From: Drancourtella massiliensis
Lineage (GTDB): Bacteria; Bacillota; Clostridia; Lachnospirales; Lachnospiraceae
Length of the DNA: 63,979 bases
Assembly: GCF_016900655.1 (NCBI RefSeq)
Contig: NZ_JACJKH010000021.1
Span: 1 to 63,979, forward strand
Reading direction: 5' to 3'
Below are positions 43,945-52,804 of the stretch, piece by piece. The notes beneath the pieces are model-generated. The model ran no database searches. It saw only the letters and a list, made by a program, of their open reading frames with translations, and had not been told where the DNA came from. Each line of letters starts with the position of its first letter. The first letter of the stretch is position 1. The position numbers and the translations under genes were made by a program.

Positions 43945-44871
43945 ATGATTAACAAATTAGTGGAAAACATTAAGAAAACAAATGCACCGATCGTAGTAGG
44001 ACTGGATCCGATGTTGAATTATATACCGGATCAGGTAAAAGCAAAAGCATTTGCAGAATTCGGAGAGACACTGGAAGGAGCTGCGGAAGCAATCTGGCAG
44101 TTCAATAAAGAGATCGTGGACAAGACTTACGATCTGATTCCGGCAGTGAAACCGCAGATCGCCATGTATGAGCAGTTCGGTATTCCGGGACTTGCGGCAT
44201 TTAAAAAGACAGTAGATTACTGCAAGGAGAAAGGGCTTGTTGTTATCGGAGATATCAAGAGAGGAGATATCGGATCTACATCTGCAGCCTATGCGGTAGG
44301 ACACATTGGAAAGGTACAGGTGGGAAGCAGATCCTACGCCCCGTTTGACGAGGATTTTGTGACAGTCAATCCGTATCTTGGTTCCGACGGAGTCAATCCG
44401 TTTATCGATGTCTGCAAAGAAGAAAAGAAAGGTCTCTTTATTCTTGTTAAAACATCCAACCCGTCAAGCGGTGAATTCCAGGATCAGCTGATCGACGGAC
44501 GTCCGCTCTACGAACTGGTTGGAGAAAAAGTTGCCCAGTGGGGAGAAGGATGCATGGGAGATGAGTACAGCTACATCGGCGCGGTTGTAGGAGCAACGTA
44601 CCCGGAGATGGGAAAAGTGCTCCGCAAGATTATGCCGAAGTCCTATATTCTGGTACCGGGATACGGCGCACAGGGCGGACAGGGCAAGGATCTCGTACAC
44701 TTCTTTAACGAGGACGGTCTTGGAGCAATTGTCAACTCATCCAGAGGCATTATCGCGGCCTACAAGCAGGAGAAATACGCACGTTTTGGAGCCGAGAATT
44801 TTGGAGATGCTTCCAGAGCGGCTGTAGAAGATATGATTGCGGATATCAGTCAGGCACTGAACAACAGATAA
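43945..44871 (+). CDS. pyrF: Orotidine 5'-phosphate decarboxylase, type 2
   Basis: A 308-residue OMP decarboxylase of the longer type 2 group. VGLDPMLNYIP, KPQIAMYEQFG, and the catalytic D-x-K-x-x-D in GDIKRGDIGST are visible; phosphate binding is in VPGYGAQGG. It makes UMP, the last step of the pathway. It lies 5 bases after pyrC with GAGTAGAGAG upstream. Confidence 0.94.
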   Translation: MINKLVENIKKTNAPIVVGLDPMLNYIPDQVKAKAFAEFGETLEGAAEAIWQFNKEIVDKTYDLIPAVKPQIAMYEQFGIPGLAAFKKTVDYCKEKGLVVIGDIKRGDIGSTSAAYAVGHIGKVQVGSRSYAPFDEDFVTVNPYLGSDGVNPFIDVCKEEKKGLFILVKTSNPSSGEFQDQLIDGRPLYELVGEKVAQWGEGCMGDEYSYIGAVVGATYPEMGKVLRKIMPKSYILVPGYGAQGGQGKDLVHFFNEDGLGAIVNSSRGIIAAYKQEKYARFGAENFGDASRAAVEDMIADISQALNNR

Positions 44872-44895
44872 TACCGGATAAGGGGAAAAGAAGAG

Positions 44896-45678
44896 ATGGC
44901 AGAAAGAGAAAAAGAACTGGCAGTGATTCATTCTCAGGAACAGCTGGCAGATGGAATTTTCAGTATGTGGATTAAGACGAAGGCGGCCGAAAGTGCAGTG
45001 CCGGGTCAGTTTATTTCCATGTACACAAACGATGGAAGCAAACTGCTTCCGCGCCCGATCAGTATTTGTGAGATCGACCGGGAGCAGGGAATGCTCCGGG
45101 TTGTATACAGGGTAACAGGAGAGAATACCGGAACAGAAGAGTTTTCCGAAATGAAAGCGGGAGATACACTTCCGGTCATCGGACCTCTTGGGAACGGCTT
45201 TCCTCTTGAGGCGGCAAAAGGAAAGAAAGCGTTTCTGATGGGAGGCGGAATCGGGGTACCTCCGATTCTCGAACTTGCCCGTCAGATTGACTGCGAAAAG
45301 CAGATTATTGTGGGATACCGGGATGCGCAGACATTCCTGAAAAAAGAGTTTGAGCAAAATGGAACGGTATATATTTCCACAGAGGACGGAAGTGTAGGAA
45401 CAAAAGGAAACGTGATGGATGCGATCCGTGAAAATCAGCTGGATGCGGACATTATCTATGCATGCGGACCGACACCGATGCTCCGTGCAATCAAAGACTA
45501 TGCGGAGGGAAAAGGCATTCCGTGCTACATTTCTCTGGAAGAGAGAATGGCATGCGGAATCGGCGCCTGCCTTGCCTGCGTGTGCAAATCAAAGGAAGTC
45601 GATCATCACAGCCATGTGCACAACAAGCGCATCTGTAAAGACGGTCCGGTATTTCTTTCGACGGAGGTGGAATTATAA
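44896..45678 (+). CDS. pyrK: Dihydroorotate dehydrogenase electron-transfer subunit
   Basis: A 260-residue flavo-iron-sulfur protein. The FAD-binding region is LLPRPISICEI, the NAD-binding region is MGGGIGVPPILELA, and the 2Fe-2S cysteines are in CGIGACLACVC with a fourth in KRICKDGPVF. It passes electrons from PyrDB to NAD. Its stop codon overlaps the pyrD start by one base, as expected for a tight complex. Known for type 1B enzymes of Gram-positives. Confidence 0.95.
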   Translation: MAEREKELAVIHSQEQLADGIFSMWIKTKAAESAVPGQFISMYTNDGSKLLPRPISICEIDREQGMLRVVYRVTGENTGTEEFSEMKAGDTLPVIGPLGNGFPLEAAKGKKAFLMGGGIGVPPILELARQIDCEKQIIVGYRDAQTFLKKEFEQNGTVYISTEDGSVGTKGNVMDAIRENQLDADIIYACGPTPMLRAIKDYAEGKGIPCYISLEERMACGIGACLACVCKSKEVDHHSHVHNKRICKDGPVFLSTEVEL

Positions 45679-46583
45679 TGGCAGATACAAGAGTAACGAT
45701 TGCGGGAGTAGAGTGGAAAAACCCGGTTACAACAGCCTCCGGAACCTTCGGATCCGGTGCGGAATTCTGTGAATTCGTAGATCTGAACAAGCTTGGCGCC
45801 GTGACGACAAAAGGTGTTGCCAATGTTCCTTGGGAAGGTAATCCGACACCAAGAGTGGCGGAAGTATACGGTGGCATGATGAATGCAGTAGGCCTTCAGA
45901 ATCCGGGAATTGATGTCTTCTGTGAGAGGGATATCCCGTTCCTCCGTCAGTATGACACCAATATCATTGTGAATGTCTGCGGACGTTCCGAGGAAGATTA
46001 CTGTGAAGTCGTGGAACGGCTTGCGTCCGAAGATGTGGATATGCTGGAGATCAACATTTCCTGTCCGAACGTCAAAGAGGGCGGAATCGCTTTCGGACAG
46101 AATCCAAAGGCGGCAGAAGCAATTACAAAGGCGGTAAAGAAATATGCAAAACAGCCGGTCATCATGAAGTTAAGCCCGAACGTGACGGACATCACGGAGA
46201 TGGCAAAAGCGGTAGAGGCGGGTGGAGCCGATGCGGTTTCCCTGATCAATACGCTGACCGGCATGAAGATCGATATTAACCGGAAACAGTTCGTACTGGC
46301 AAATAAAACCGGAGGAGTATCCGGACCGATTGTAAAACCGGTGGCAGTGCGGATGGTATATCAGGTGGCAAACGCCGTGAAGATTCCGGTGATCGGTATG
46401 GGAGGAATCAGTACCTGGGAAGATGCTGTGGAATTTATTCTTGCGGGAGCAAGTGCCGTATCAGTCGGAACAGCGAATTTCTTCAATCCAAAGGCGACAG
46501 AAGAAATCGCAGAAGGCATTGCGGCGTACATGGACAAGAATGGATTCCAGACCGTGGCCGACATGACAGGCATTGTCAAATAA
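45678..46583 (+). CDS. pyrD: Dihydroorotate dehydrogenase, class 1B catalytic subunit
   Basis: A 301-residue FMN enzyme (PyrDB). TTASGTFG, the NISCPNVKEGG segment with the active-site cysteine region, VIMKLSPNVTDI, and FMN-binding GMGGISTWEDAVEFI are typical. It oxidises dihydroorotate to orotate with PyrK and NAD. A terminator follows at about 46621, so the pyrC-F-K-D unit ends here. Confidence 0.95.
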   Translation: MADTRVTIAGVEWKNPVTTASGTFGSGAEFCEFVDLNKLGAVTTKGVANVPWEGNPTPRVAEVYGGMMNAVGLQNPGIDVFCERDIPFLRQYDTNIIVNVCGRSEEDYCEVVERLASEDVDMLEINISCPNVKEGGIAFGQNPKAAEAITKAVKKYAKQPVIMKLSPNVTDITEMAKAVEAGGADAVSLINTLTGMKIDINRKQFVLANKTGGVSGPIVKPVAVRMVYQVANAVKIPVIGMGGISTWEDAVEFILAGASAVSVGTANFFNPKATEEIAEGIAAYMDKNGFQTVADMTGIVK

Positions 46584-46620
46584 CATTTGATTTTGGAAAA
46601 ACGAAAGAAGATCGAAATAC

Positions 46621-46668
46621 CAAAAAGAAAGAGTCTGGCGTATCGTAAAGGTACGCCTTTTCTTTTTC
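46621..46668 (+). terminator. Terminator of the pyrCFKD unit
   Basis: GGCGTA (46637-46642) and TACGCC (46652-46657) form the inner stem; A-rich and T-rich arms (AAAAAGAAAGA and TCTTTTT) extend it outward and end in a T-run. Confidence 0.75.
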
Positions 46669-46708
46669 AACTTCTCTGTAAAAAGAAAGGAAGAAGGAGG
46701 AAAGCGGT

Positions 46709-47134
46709 ATGATTCGCATGATGGAAGAAAAGGATCTTGACCAGGTGGCAGCAGTCTGGTTAAGTGGAAATAAAGAGGCACACCCGTTTGTGCCGAAGCA
46801 ATACTGGGAGGAAAACCTTCCGGAGGTCAAAAAGCAGTTTTTGCAGGCGGAGATCTTCGTGTATGAGGAAGAGCAGGCTGTAAGAGGATTTGCCGGACTT
46901 CAGGGAGACTACCTTGCAGGAATCTTCGTGGAACAGAAATTCCGTTCCCGCGGGATCGGAAAGAGGCTTCTCGATGAGGTCAAAAAAACGCATCCGAAAC
47001 TGACGCTGCATGTCTATCGGAAAAACAAGGGTGCAGCAGCGTTTTATGAAAGAGAAGGATTCCGGATTGCCGGAGAAGGTGTGGATGAAGCAACCGGGGA
47101 AGTAGAATACACGATGAGTTATACGAGAAAATAA
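46709..47134 (+). CDS. GNAT family N-acetyltransferase
   Basis: A 141-residue acetyltransferase: MIRMMEEKDLDQVAAVWLSGN, then acetyl-CoA-binding VEQKFRSRGIGKRLLDEVK and NKGAAAFYEREGFRI. The substrate is unknown. It sits between pyrD and pyrE but is isolated from both by a terminator and by the pyrE promoter, so the link to pyrimidine synthesis is positional only. The start follows AAGGAGGAAAG. Confidence 0.9.
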   Translation: MIRMMEEKDLDQVAAVWLSGNKEAHPFVPKQYWEENLPEVKKQFLQAEIFVYEEEQAVRGFAGLQGDYLAGIFVEQKFRSRGIGKRLLDEVKKTHPKLTLHVYRKNKGAAAFYEREGFRIAGEGVDEATGEVEYTMSYTRK

Positions 47135-47169
47135 CCGGATATCAAATCTGATATGGAGGCCCCTGGGAA

Positions 47170-47198
47170 TTGAAAAACTTCAGGGAGTATGTTAGAAT
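47170..47198 (+). promoter_or_regulatory. pyrE promoter
   Basis: TTGAAA (47170-47175), 17-base spacer, TAGAAT (47193-47198), about 100 bases before pyrE. The long leader has a GCTGCCTGATGATGACGGGCAG hairpin (GCTGCC with GGGCAG); no PyrR anti-terminator could be drawn with confidence. Confidence 0.6.
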
Positions 47199-47297
47199 TG
47201 AAAAGAATTTAACCGTTGCTGCCTGATGATGACGGGCAGAAGGATAAAAATAAAGAGTCTGGATGAAAAGTCCACAAACACGGAGGTTTGAAAAGAG

Positions 47298-47978
47298 ATG
47301 GAAGCATACAAGAAAGAGTTTATCGAATTTATGGTGGAGAGCGATGTGCTCAAATTTGGAGAATTTACATTAAAGAGCGGACGGAAATCTCCGTTCTTCA
47401 TGAACGCAGGAGCTTATGTGACAGGATCTCAGTTAAAGAAGCTTGGAGAATACTACGCAAAAGCCATCCACGACACATACGGTGATGATTTTGACGTGCT
47501 GTTCGGACCGGCTTACAAGGGGATTCCGCTCAGCGTTGTAACAGCGATTGCATACAGTGAGCTTTACGGAAAAGAAGTACGTTACTGCTCTGACAGAAAA
47601 GAGGAAAAAGACCACGGCGCAGACAAGGGAAGCTTCCTTGGGAGCCAGTTAAAAGACGGTGACCGTGTGATCATGATCGAAGATGTAACGACATCCGGAA
47701 AATCCATGGAAGAGACCGTGCCGAAGGTCAAAGGTGCTGCAGATGTAACAATCAAAGGACTGATGGTATCTCTGAACCGTATGGAAGTAGGGAAAGGCGG
47801 CGAGAAATGTGCGCTGGACGAAGTAAAAGACCTGTATGGATTTGATACGGCGGCGATTGTTACAATGGAGGAAGTTGTAGAGCATCTTTATAATCAGCCT
47901 TGCCAGGGAAAGATTGTGATAGATGATGCATTAAAAGCAGCAATTGACGCATATTATGAACAGTATGGAGTAAAATAA
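47298..47978 (+). CDS. pyrE: Orotate phosphoribosyltransferase
   Basis: A 226-residue type I phosphoribosyltransferase. The PRPP loop is VIMIEDVTTSGKS, with FTLKSGRKSPFFMNAG and FGPAYKGIPL as substrate-binding parts. It converts orotate to OMP, feeding PyrF. The start has CGGAGG upstream. It is transcribed from its own promoter at 47170, separate from pyrCFKD. Confidence 0.95.
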   Translation: MEAYKKEFIEFMVESDVLKFGEFTLKSGRKSPFFMNAGAYVTGSQLKKLGEYYAKAIHDTYGDDFDVLFGPAYKGIPLSVVTAIAYSELYGKEVRYCSDRKEEKDHGADKGSFLGSQLKDGDRVIMIEDVTTSGKSMEETVPKVKGAADVTIKGLMVSLNRMEVGKGGEKCALDEVKDLYGFDTAAIVTMEEVVEHLYNQPCQGKIVIDDALKAAIDAYYEQYGVK

Positions 47979-47991
47979 GGAGGCCTGTAAG

Positions 47992-48144
47992 ATGGAAGAA
48001 AAAGTATACCGCAGCATGGGAGTCATCGGTGCATGCAATCTTGCAGTCGGAATCATTCTGATGGTTGTCGGAGTGACCTGCGGGATTTTGTCAATCATCG
48101 GAGGAGCGCACTTATTTAAAAATCAGAAAAAGCTTACATTTTAA
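47992..48144 (+). CDS. Small membrane protein, 50 residues
   Basis: A short frame (MEEKVYRSMGVIGACNLAVG...) with AAGGAGG 10 bases upstream. One long hydrophobic stretch (about 9-42) with several glycines could form one or two membrane segments, followed by a basic tail KNQKKLTF. It is 13 bases after pyrE and 12 bases before the VanZ gene, so probably co-transcribed. I do not recognise a named family. Confidence 0.7.
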   Translation: MEEKVYRSMGVIGACNLAVGIILMVVGVTCGILSIIGGAHLFKNQKKLTF

Positions 48145-48156
48145 GGCGGTGCCGAT

Positions 48157-48660
48157 TTGAGAACACAGGAAAGAAACTGGCTGAGGAGACTTGGCAAATT
48201 GTTGTTTGTTCTTTACATTGTGTTTCTGTTCTGGTTTTTGTTATTTTCAGACTGGTATGGCCGAAGCGGTGAGATGAGGGAGTATCATTACAATCTGGAA
48301 TTGTTCAGAGAAATCCGGAGATTCTGGACGTACCGGGAACAGCTCGGCCTGCTGACATTTACCAATCTGATTGGAAATGTACTGATTTTTGTGCCGTTTG
48401 GTTTCTTTATGCCGATGGCAAGCAGATACTGGAACCGGAGTTTTTTCCTTACCGTGTTTTATAGTTTTGGAATCAGCTTTTTTGTGGAAGTATTTCAGCT
48501 CCTTACGAAAGTAGGGAGCTTTGATGTAGATGATCTGCTTTTGAATACAGCCGGGGGACTGTGCGGATATATACTGTTTGCGCTATGTAATGTAATAAGG
48601 AGAAACTATGTGGAAAAACGACAAAGAAAACGACAGAGGCAGAAGAAGAATAAGAGGTAG
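48157..48660 (+). CDS. VanZ family membrane protein
   Basis: A 167-residue protein with four or five membrane segments and the VanZ pattern FTNLIGNVLIFVPFGFFMP ... SFFVEVFQLL ... FDVDDLLLNTAGGLCGYILF. VanZ proteins are linked to glycopeptide (teicoplanin) tolerance in some species and are otherwise poorly understood. It starts at TTG 48157 with AAGGCGGTG upstream. The C-terminus is extremely basic (KRQRKRQRQKKNKR) and its codons overlap the next gene by 53 bases in another frame. Confidence 0.85.
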   Translation: MRTQERNWLRRLGKLLFVLYIVFLFWFLLFSDWYGRSGEMREYHYNLELFREIRRFWTYREQLGLLTFTNLIGNVLIFVPFGFFMPMASRYWNRSFFLTVFYSFGISFFVEVFQLLTKVGSFDVDDLLLNTAGGLCGYILFALCNVIRRNYVEKRQRKRQRQKKNKR

Positions 48661-49009
48661 AAAAAGACGGGAGAGGGAAAGAGAAAGACGAAAAAAAAGG
48701 ATCCAAAAGAGAGATGAAAATAGAACACCTCATGCATCCAGAGGAATCACATCCTGCATCTATGCGGGAGGTTTTTTTGTGGCGCTGATTGTTATGATTA
48801 TTATTTCCATTGTCACAGGAGGAAATGCTCCGGCGTTCGTCGGCGGGCTTGCGCTTGTGATCTTTTTTGGCTCATGGATGGGTGTTATCACCGGTTTCCG
48901 GGGATTCAAAGAACGAGACAAAAATTATATTACCTGTAAGATCGGAGTTGCATGTAATCTGGCAATTCTGATTGGTTTCGCGGGAATTTTTATCAGGGGG
49001 CTTTTGTAA
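48608..49009 (+). CDS. Membrane protein with Arg-rich N-terminus (DUF6142-like)
   Basis: A 133-residue protein. Residues 1-45 are extremely rich in Arg, Lys and Glu (RGRKRRERERERRKKR). Residues about 48-132 hold three membrane segments (SCIYAGGFFVALIVMIII, AFVGGLALVIFFGSWMGV, and IGVACNLAILIGFAGIFI). From memory it resembles DUF6142 proteins of Lachnospiraceae; this needs a search. It overlaps VanZ by 53 bases, and one base separates it from the aminopeptidase gene, so the three are coupled. Confidence 0.7.
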   Translation: MWKNDKENDRGRRRIRGRKRRERERERRKKRIQKRDENRTPHASRGITSCIYAGGFFVALIVMIIISIVTGGNAPAFVGGLALVIFFGSWMGVITGFRGFKERDKNYITCKIGVACNLAILIGFAGIFIRGLL

Positions 49010-49010
49010 G

Positions 49011-51059
49011 ATGGATGATGTGATGGTAAGAGAACGATATGAGCTTTCCAAAGAGCGTCTCGGCGTTATCATGTTAGAGGAGACGGTCAAAGAGCCGTAC
49101 CGGGATTATTTCAGAAAGACAGCAGAATTTCTTCTGATGCTGGACGAGGTACAGGAACTGGTACGAAACAGAGACTGGGAGAGCGCGGATATTTTGATGC
49201 TGGCGGAGGAGAACCGGAAGCTTTATGAGGATATTCTCCCGGAACAGTATGAGACAAGCTATGGAAATCCGGCTTATGCACAGAAAATGCTGGGAGAGAC
49301 GTTTGGCAGTTTTTTAAGTGCGCTTTACAGTGAGATGCGTTCCGGCATTGTGTATGCATATGAAGGACAGATGGAATATCTCTCCATTCTGAACGAATTA
49401 TTTATTGAGATTTATAACTGCTTTGAAGAGGAACCGGAGTATCAGGCAGTCAGAGATATTTTTTACTGGTACGCGAATGATTACTGTGAAGTATTTGCGG
49501 CAGACCGGATTATGGATCAGATCGATCCGGACCGTACCTTTGCGGTGGATATTATCTGCAGGAGTGATTTGAGCGATCTGAAGTATCTGTACCGCTATGG
49601 CGAATATATTTCCGACAATGAGATCGAGACGGCAAAATATATTGCCGATCTTCCGGAGGAGACGATTCAGAAGATGGCGGATGTTTATACAGAGGGATTC
49701 CGCAAAGGATTTGTTCTTGGAAATAAAGATCTGTCAAAGAAGACAACGGTAAACATCCGGTTTAAGCTTGGATTTGAGCGGGTCGTAAAGCAGGCAGTCG
49801 CAAACTTTGAAGCTATGGGGCTGCGCCCAACGATCTACCGTGCAGGGGCAAGTGTGCTGACAAGACGCGGTGTTTCCAGAAACGGGTATTTCGGAAGAAT
49901 TCCAAATCAGCAGTATGATTACGACCATAAGGACGATCAGGCGCTGTTTATGGACAAGCACTATGTGGAGCGCAGGCTGGAAGTGATGAAGACTGTATAC
50001 GAGCAGAATAAAGAGCTGGCAGCAGGATTTGCCGGCCCGGCAGTGATGGAAGTCTTCGGTGAGATTCCGTTTGCTCCGCAGAAGAAAGAAGAGGCGCTTA
50101 CTCTTACGAAAAAGCAGGAAGAAATGCTGCTTTCCTTTGACGGCAAGGCAGGCCAGATCACAAATACCTATATTCCGGGCGATGAGAGAAGCTTTACGAT
50201 CATCTCATGGCCGGTGCCGGAGATCGGAGAGAAGTTTGAGGAGATCTTTGGAGAAGTGATCCGGATCAATACGCTGGATTCAGACCTGTATTCCAAAGTA
50301 CAGCAGACCATGATTGATGCTCTGGATGAAGGGGAGTCCGTACACATTCTTGGATCAGGCAAAAACCGTACTGATCTGACGGTACAGCTTTACCGCCTTC
50401 AGGATCCGCAGAAAGAAACGATTTTTGAAAACTGCGTTGCGGATGTCAATATTCCGGTGGGAGAAGTATTCACCTCTCCGGTGCTCAGAGGCACGAGCGG
50501 AGTGCTGCATGTAAGCCGGGTATATTTAAACGGTCTTCAGTACCGGGATCTGGAAATCCGTTTCCAGGACGGCATGATTTCCGGGTATGGATGCGGAAAT
50601 TTTGAGGATGAAAAAGCGTGCAGGGACTGTGTGAAGGAAAACATTCTGTTTAACCATGAGACCCTTCCGCTGGGGGAATTTGCCATCGGAACCAATACGA
50701 CTGCCTATGTGGCAGGACGCAGATTCGGAATCGAGGACAAGTATCCGATTCTCATTGCGGAAAAGACCGGACCGCATTTTGCGGTAGGCGATACGTGCTA
50801 CAGCTACAGTGAGGATACGAAGGTCTACAATCCGGACGGAAAAGAGATTGTGGCAAGAGATAACGAAGTCTCCATTCTGCGAAAAGAGAATCCGGAACAG
50901 GCCTACATGCACTGCCATACAGATATCACCATCCCGTACGATGAACTGGGAGCGATCACGGTGATCCGGAAAGACGGAAGTGAAATTCCGCTTCTGAAAG
51001 ACGGACGTTTTGTCCTGCCGGGAACAGAGATTTTGAACGAACCTTTGGACTGCCGCTAA
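49011..51059 (+). CDS. M29-type metallo-aminopeptidase with long N-terminal extension
   Basis: A 682-residue protein. The C-terminal part (about 300-682) matches M29 aminopeptidases, with candidate metal ligands Glu485 (GEVF), Glu556 (LGEFAIGTN), His589 (TGPHFAVGDTCYSY) and His636/Asp638 (HTDI). It should remove N-terminal residues from peptides in the cytoplasm. M29 enzymes are usually about 410 residues; here an extra helical, acidic N-terminal region of about 280 residues is present, whose function is unknown. The ATG at 49011 was chosen because it follows the previous stop codon by one base. Confidence 0.85.
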   Translation: MDDVMVRERYELSKERLGVIMLEETVKEPYRDYFRKTAEFLLMLDEVQELVRNRDWESADILMLAEENRKLYEDILPEQYETSYGNPAYAQKMLGETFGSFLSALYSEMRSGIVYAYEGQMEYLSILNELFIEIYNCFEEEPEYQAVRDIFYWYANDYCEVFAADRIMDQIDPDRTFAVDIICRSDLSDLKYLYRYGEYISDNEIETAKYIADLPEETIQKMADVYTEGFRKGFVLGNKDLSKKTTVNIRFKLGFERVVKQAVANFEAMGLRPTIYRAGASVLTRRGVSRNGYFGRIPNQQYDYDHKDDQALFMDKHYVERRLEVMKTVYEQNKELAAGFAGPAVMEVFGEIPFAPQKKEEALTLTKKQEEMLLSFDGKAGQITNTYIPGDERSFTIISWPVPEIGEKFEEIFGEVIRINTLDSDLYSKVQQTMIDALDEGESVHILGSGKNRTDLTVQLYRLQDPQKETIFENCVADVNIPVGEVFTSPVLRGTSGVLHVSRVYLNGLQYRDLEIRFQDGMISGYGCGNFEDEKACRDCVKENILFNHETLPLGEFAIGTNTTAYVAGRRFGIEDKYPILIAEKTGPHFAVGDTCYSYSEDTKVYNPDGKEIVARDNEVSILRKENPEQAYMHCHTDITIPYDELGAITVIRKDGSEIPLLKDGRFVLPGTEILNEPLDCR

Positions 51060-51106
51060 ATCATAAGCAGGGCAGGTTCCCAGTTATAAGAAAATATAAT
51101 CACTAC

Positions 51107-51139
51107 ACAGGCGGGCATCGGTTGACAGAGCCCGCCTGT
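51107..51139 (+). terminator. Possible terminator after the aminopeptidase gene
   Basis: ACAGGCGGGC (51107-51116) and GCCCGCCTGT (51130-51139) form a perfect 10-bp stem, but no T-run follows, so it may be an inefficient or Rho-assisted stop. Confidence 0.55.
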
Positions 51140-51150
51140 ATTAGTAAAAT

Positions 51151-51192
51151 AACTTATAAATAGGAATCTATTTATTTAGAAAACTTATAAAT
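51151..51192 (+). promoter_or_regulatory. Direct repeats upstream of purE
   Basis: AACTTATAAAT occurs twice (51151-51161 and 51182-51192), 31 bp apart, which is about three helical turns. It does not match the PurBox motif I know from Bacillus. It may be a regulator site for the pur genes or two -10-like elements. Confidence 0.4.
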
Positions 51193-51223
51193 CATAGACC
51201 TGAGAAAAGAAAGGAAGGACACT

Positions 51224-51745
51224 ATGCCAAAAGTGGGAATTGTTATGGGCAGCGACTCAGATATGAAAGTAATGAGCCAGGCTGCTGATATGCTGGAAAA
51301 ATTAGGAGTAGAATACGAGATGACAATCATCTCCGCACACCGTGAGCCGGATGTTTTCTACGAATACGCGAAATCTGCGGAAGAGAAGGATTTCAAAGTA
51401 ATCATCGCAGGAGCCGGAATGGCTGCGCATCTTCCTGGCATGTGCGCTGCAATCTTCCCGATGCCGGTCATCGGTATTCCAATGACAGGAAAGGTACTGG
51501 ACGGTCAGGACGCACTTTATTCCATCGTACAGATGCCGCCTGGAATCCCGGTTGCAACAGTAGCAATCGACGGCGGAAAGAATGCTGCCATCCTTGCAGC
51601 GAAAATTCTTGCAACCTCTGATCCGGAGCTGCTTCAGAGATTGAAAGACTACTCAAAAGAAATGAAGGAAGAAGTCGAGGCAAAGGCAGAGAAGCTTGCA
51701 AAGCTTGGACATAAAGAATACATGGCTCAGAAAGCCGCAAAATAA
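51224..51745 (+). CDS. purE: 5-(carboxyamino)imidazole ribonucleotide mutase
   Basis: A 173-residue class I PurE: VGIVMGSDSDMKVM, SAHREPD, GAGMAAHLPGM and MTGKVLDGQDALYSIVQMPPG. It moves the carboxyl group from N5-CAIR to CAIR in purine synthesis. Class I enzymes need PurK, which is not in this window. It heads the purE-M-N-(D) set with GGAAGGA upstream. Confidence 0.95.
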   Translation: MPKVGIVMGSDSDMKVMSQAADMLEKLGVEYEMTIISAHREPDVFYEYAKSAEEKDFKVIIAGAGMAAHLPGMCAAIFPMPVIGIPMTGKVLDGQDALYSIVQMPPGIPVATVAIDGGKNAAILAAKILATSDPELLQRLKDYSKEMKEEVEAKAEKLAKLGHKEYMAQKAAK

Positions 51746-51778
51746 ATTCAGAAAACACGATCTTATGGAGGAACGATC

Positions 51779-52804
51779 ATGGATTATAAGAATGCAGGTG
51801 TGGATATCGAAGCAGGTTACAAGTCAGTGGAACTGATGAAAGAGCACATCAAAAAGACGATGCGCCCGGAAGTGATCGGAGGACTGGGAGGATTTTCCGG
51901 TGCCTTTTCACTGGAGAAAATCAAAAACATGGAGGAGCCTGTATTGTTATCCGGTACAGACGGATGCGGAACAAAGGTAAAGCTTGCCATGGTACTGGAC
52001 AAGCATGACACCATCGGAATCGATGCAGTGGCAATGTGTGTCAATGACATTGCCTGTGCAGGCGGTGAGCCGCTGTTTTTCCTTGACTATATTGCCTGCG
52101 GGAAAAATGAACCGGAAAAGATCGCTACGATCGTAAGCGGAGTTGCGGAAGGATGCGTACAGTCCGGCGCGGCTCTGATCGGCGGTGAGACAGCAGAGCA
52201 TCCTGGACTGATGGCAGAGGATGAATACGATCTGGCCGGATTTGCCGTAGGTGTCTGCGACAAGAAGGATATGATTACAGGAGAGACATTAAAAGAAGGA
52301 GATGTCCTGATCGGCATCGCTTCCTCCGGTGTACACAGCAACGGATTTTCTCTTGTAAGAAAAGTATTTGACATGAGCAGAGAGTCTCTGGAGACGTATC
52401 ATGAGTGTCTGGGATGTACGCTCGGAGAGGCACTTCTTGCACCGACAAGAATTTATGTAAAGGCTCTCAAGAGTATCCGCGAGGCAGGCGTGACTGTAAA
52501 AGCATGCAGCCACATCACAGGAGGCGGATTCTATGAGAATGTACCGCGTATGCTCAAAGACGGCACACATGCAGTAATCAGAAAAGACAGCTATGAAGTT
52601 CCGGCGATCTTCCGCATGCTTGCGAAAGAAGGGGATATCGAGGAACATATGATGTACAATACCTTCAACATGGGAATCGGAATGGTGATTGCCGTGGATG
52701 AAAGCGATGTGGAAGCAACACTTTCCGCAATCGAAGCAGCAGGAGACAAAGCCTGCGTGATCGGAAACATTGAGGCAGGAGAAAAAGGAGTCACATTATG
52801 CTAA
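51779..52804 (+). CDS. purM: Phosphoribosylformylglycinamidine cyclo-ligase
   Basis: A 341-residue AIR synthetase: YKNAGVDIEAGYKSVELMK, GTDGCGTKVKLA, MCVNDIACAGGEPLFFLDY, GGETAEHPG and SSGVHSNGFSLVRKV. It uses ATP to close FGAM to AIR. Regular length. It overlaps purN by 7 bases. The start has TGGAGGA upstream. Confidence 0.96.
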   Translation: MDYKNAGVDIEAGYKSVELMKEHIKKTMRPEVIGGLGGFSGAFSLEKIKNMEEPVLLSGTDGCGTKVKLAMVLDKHDTIGIDAVAMCVNDIACAGGEPLFFLDYIACGKNEPEKIATIVSGVAEGCVQSGAALIGGETAEHPGLMAEDEYDLAGFAVGVCDKKDMITGETLKEGDVLIGIASSGVHSNGFSLVRKVFDMSRESLETYHECLGCTLGEALLAPTRIYVKALKSIREAGVTVKACSHITGGGFYENVPRMLKDGTHAVIRKDSYEVPAIFRMLAKEGDIEEHMMYNTFNMGIGMVIAVDESDVEATLSAIEAAGDKACVIGNIEAGEKGVTLC

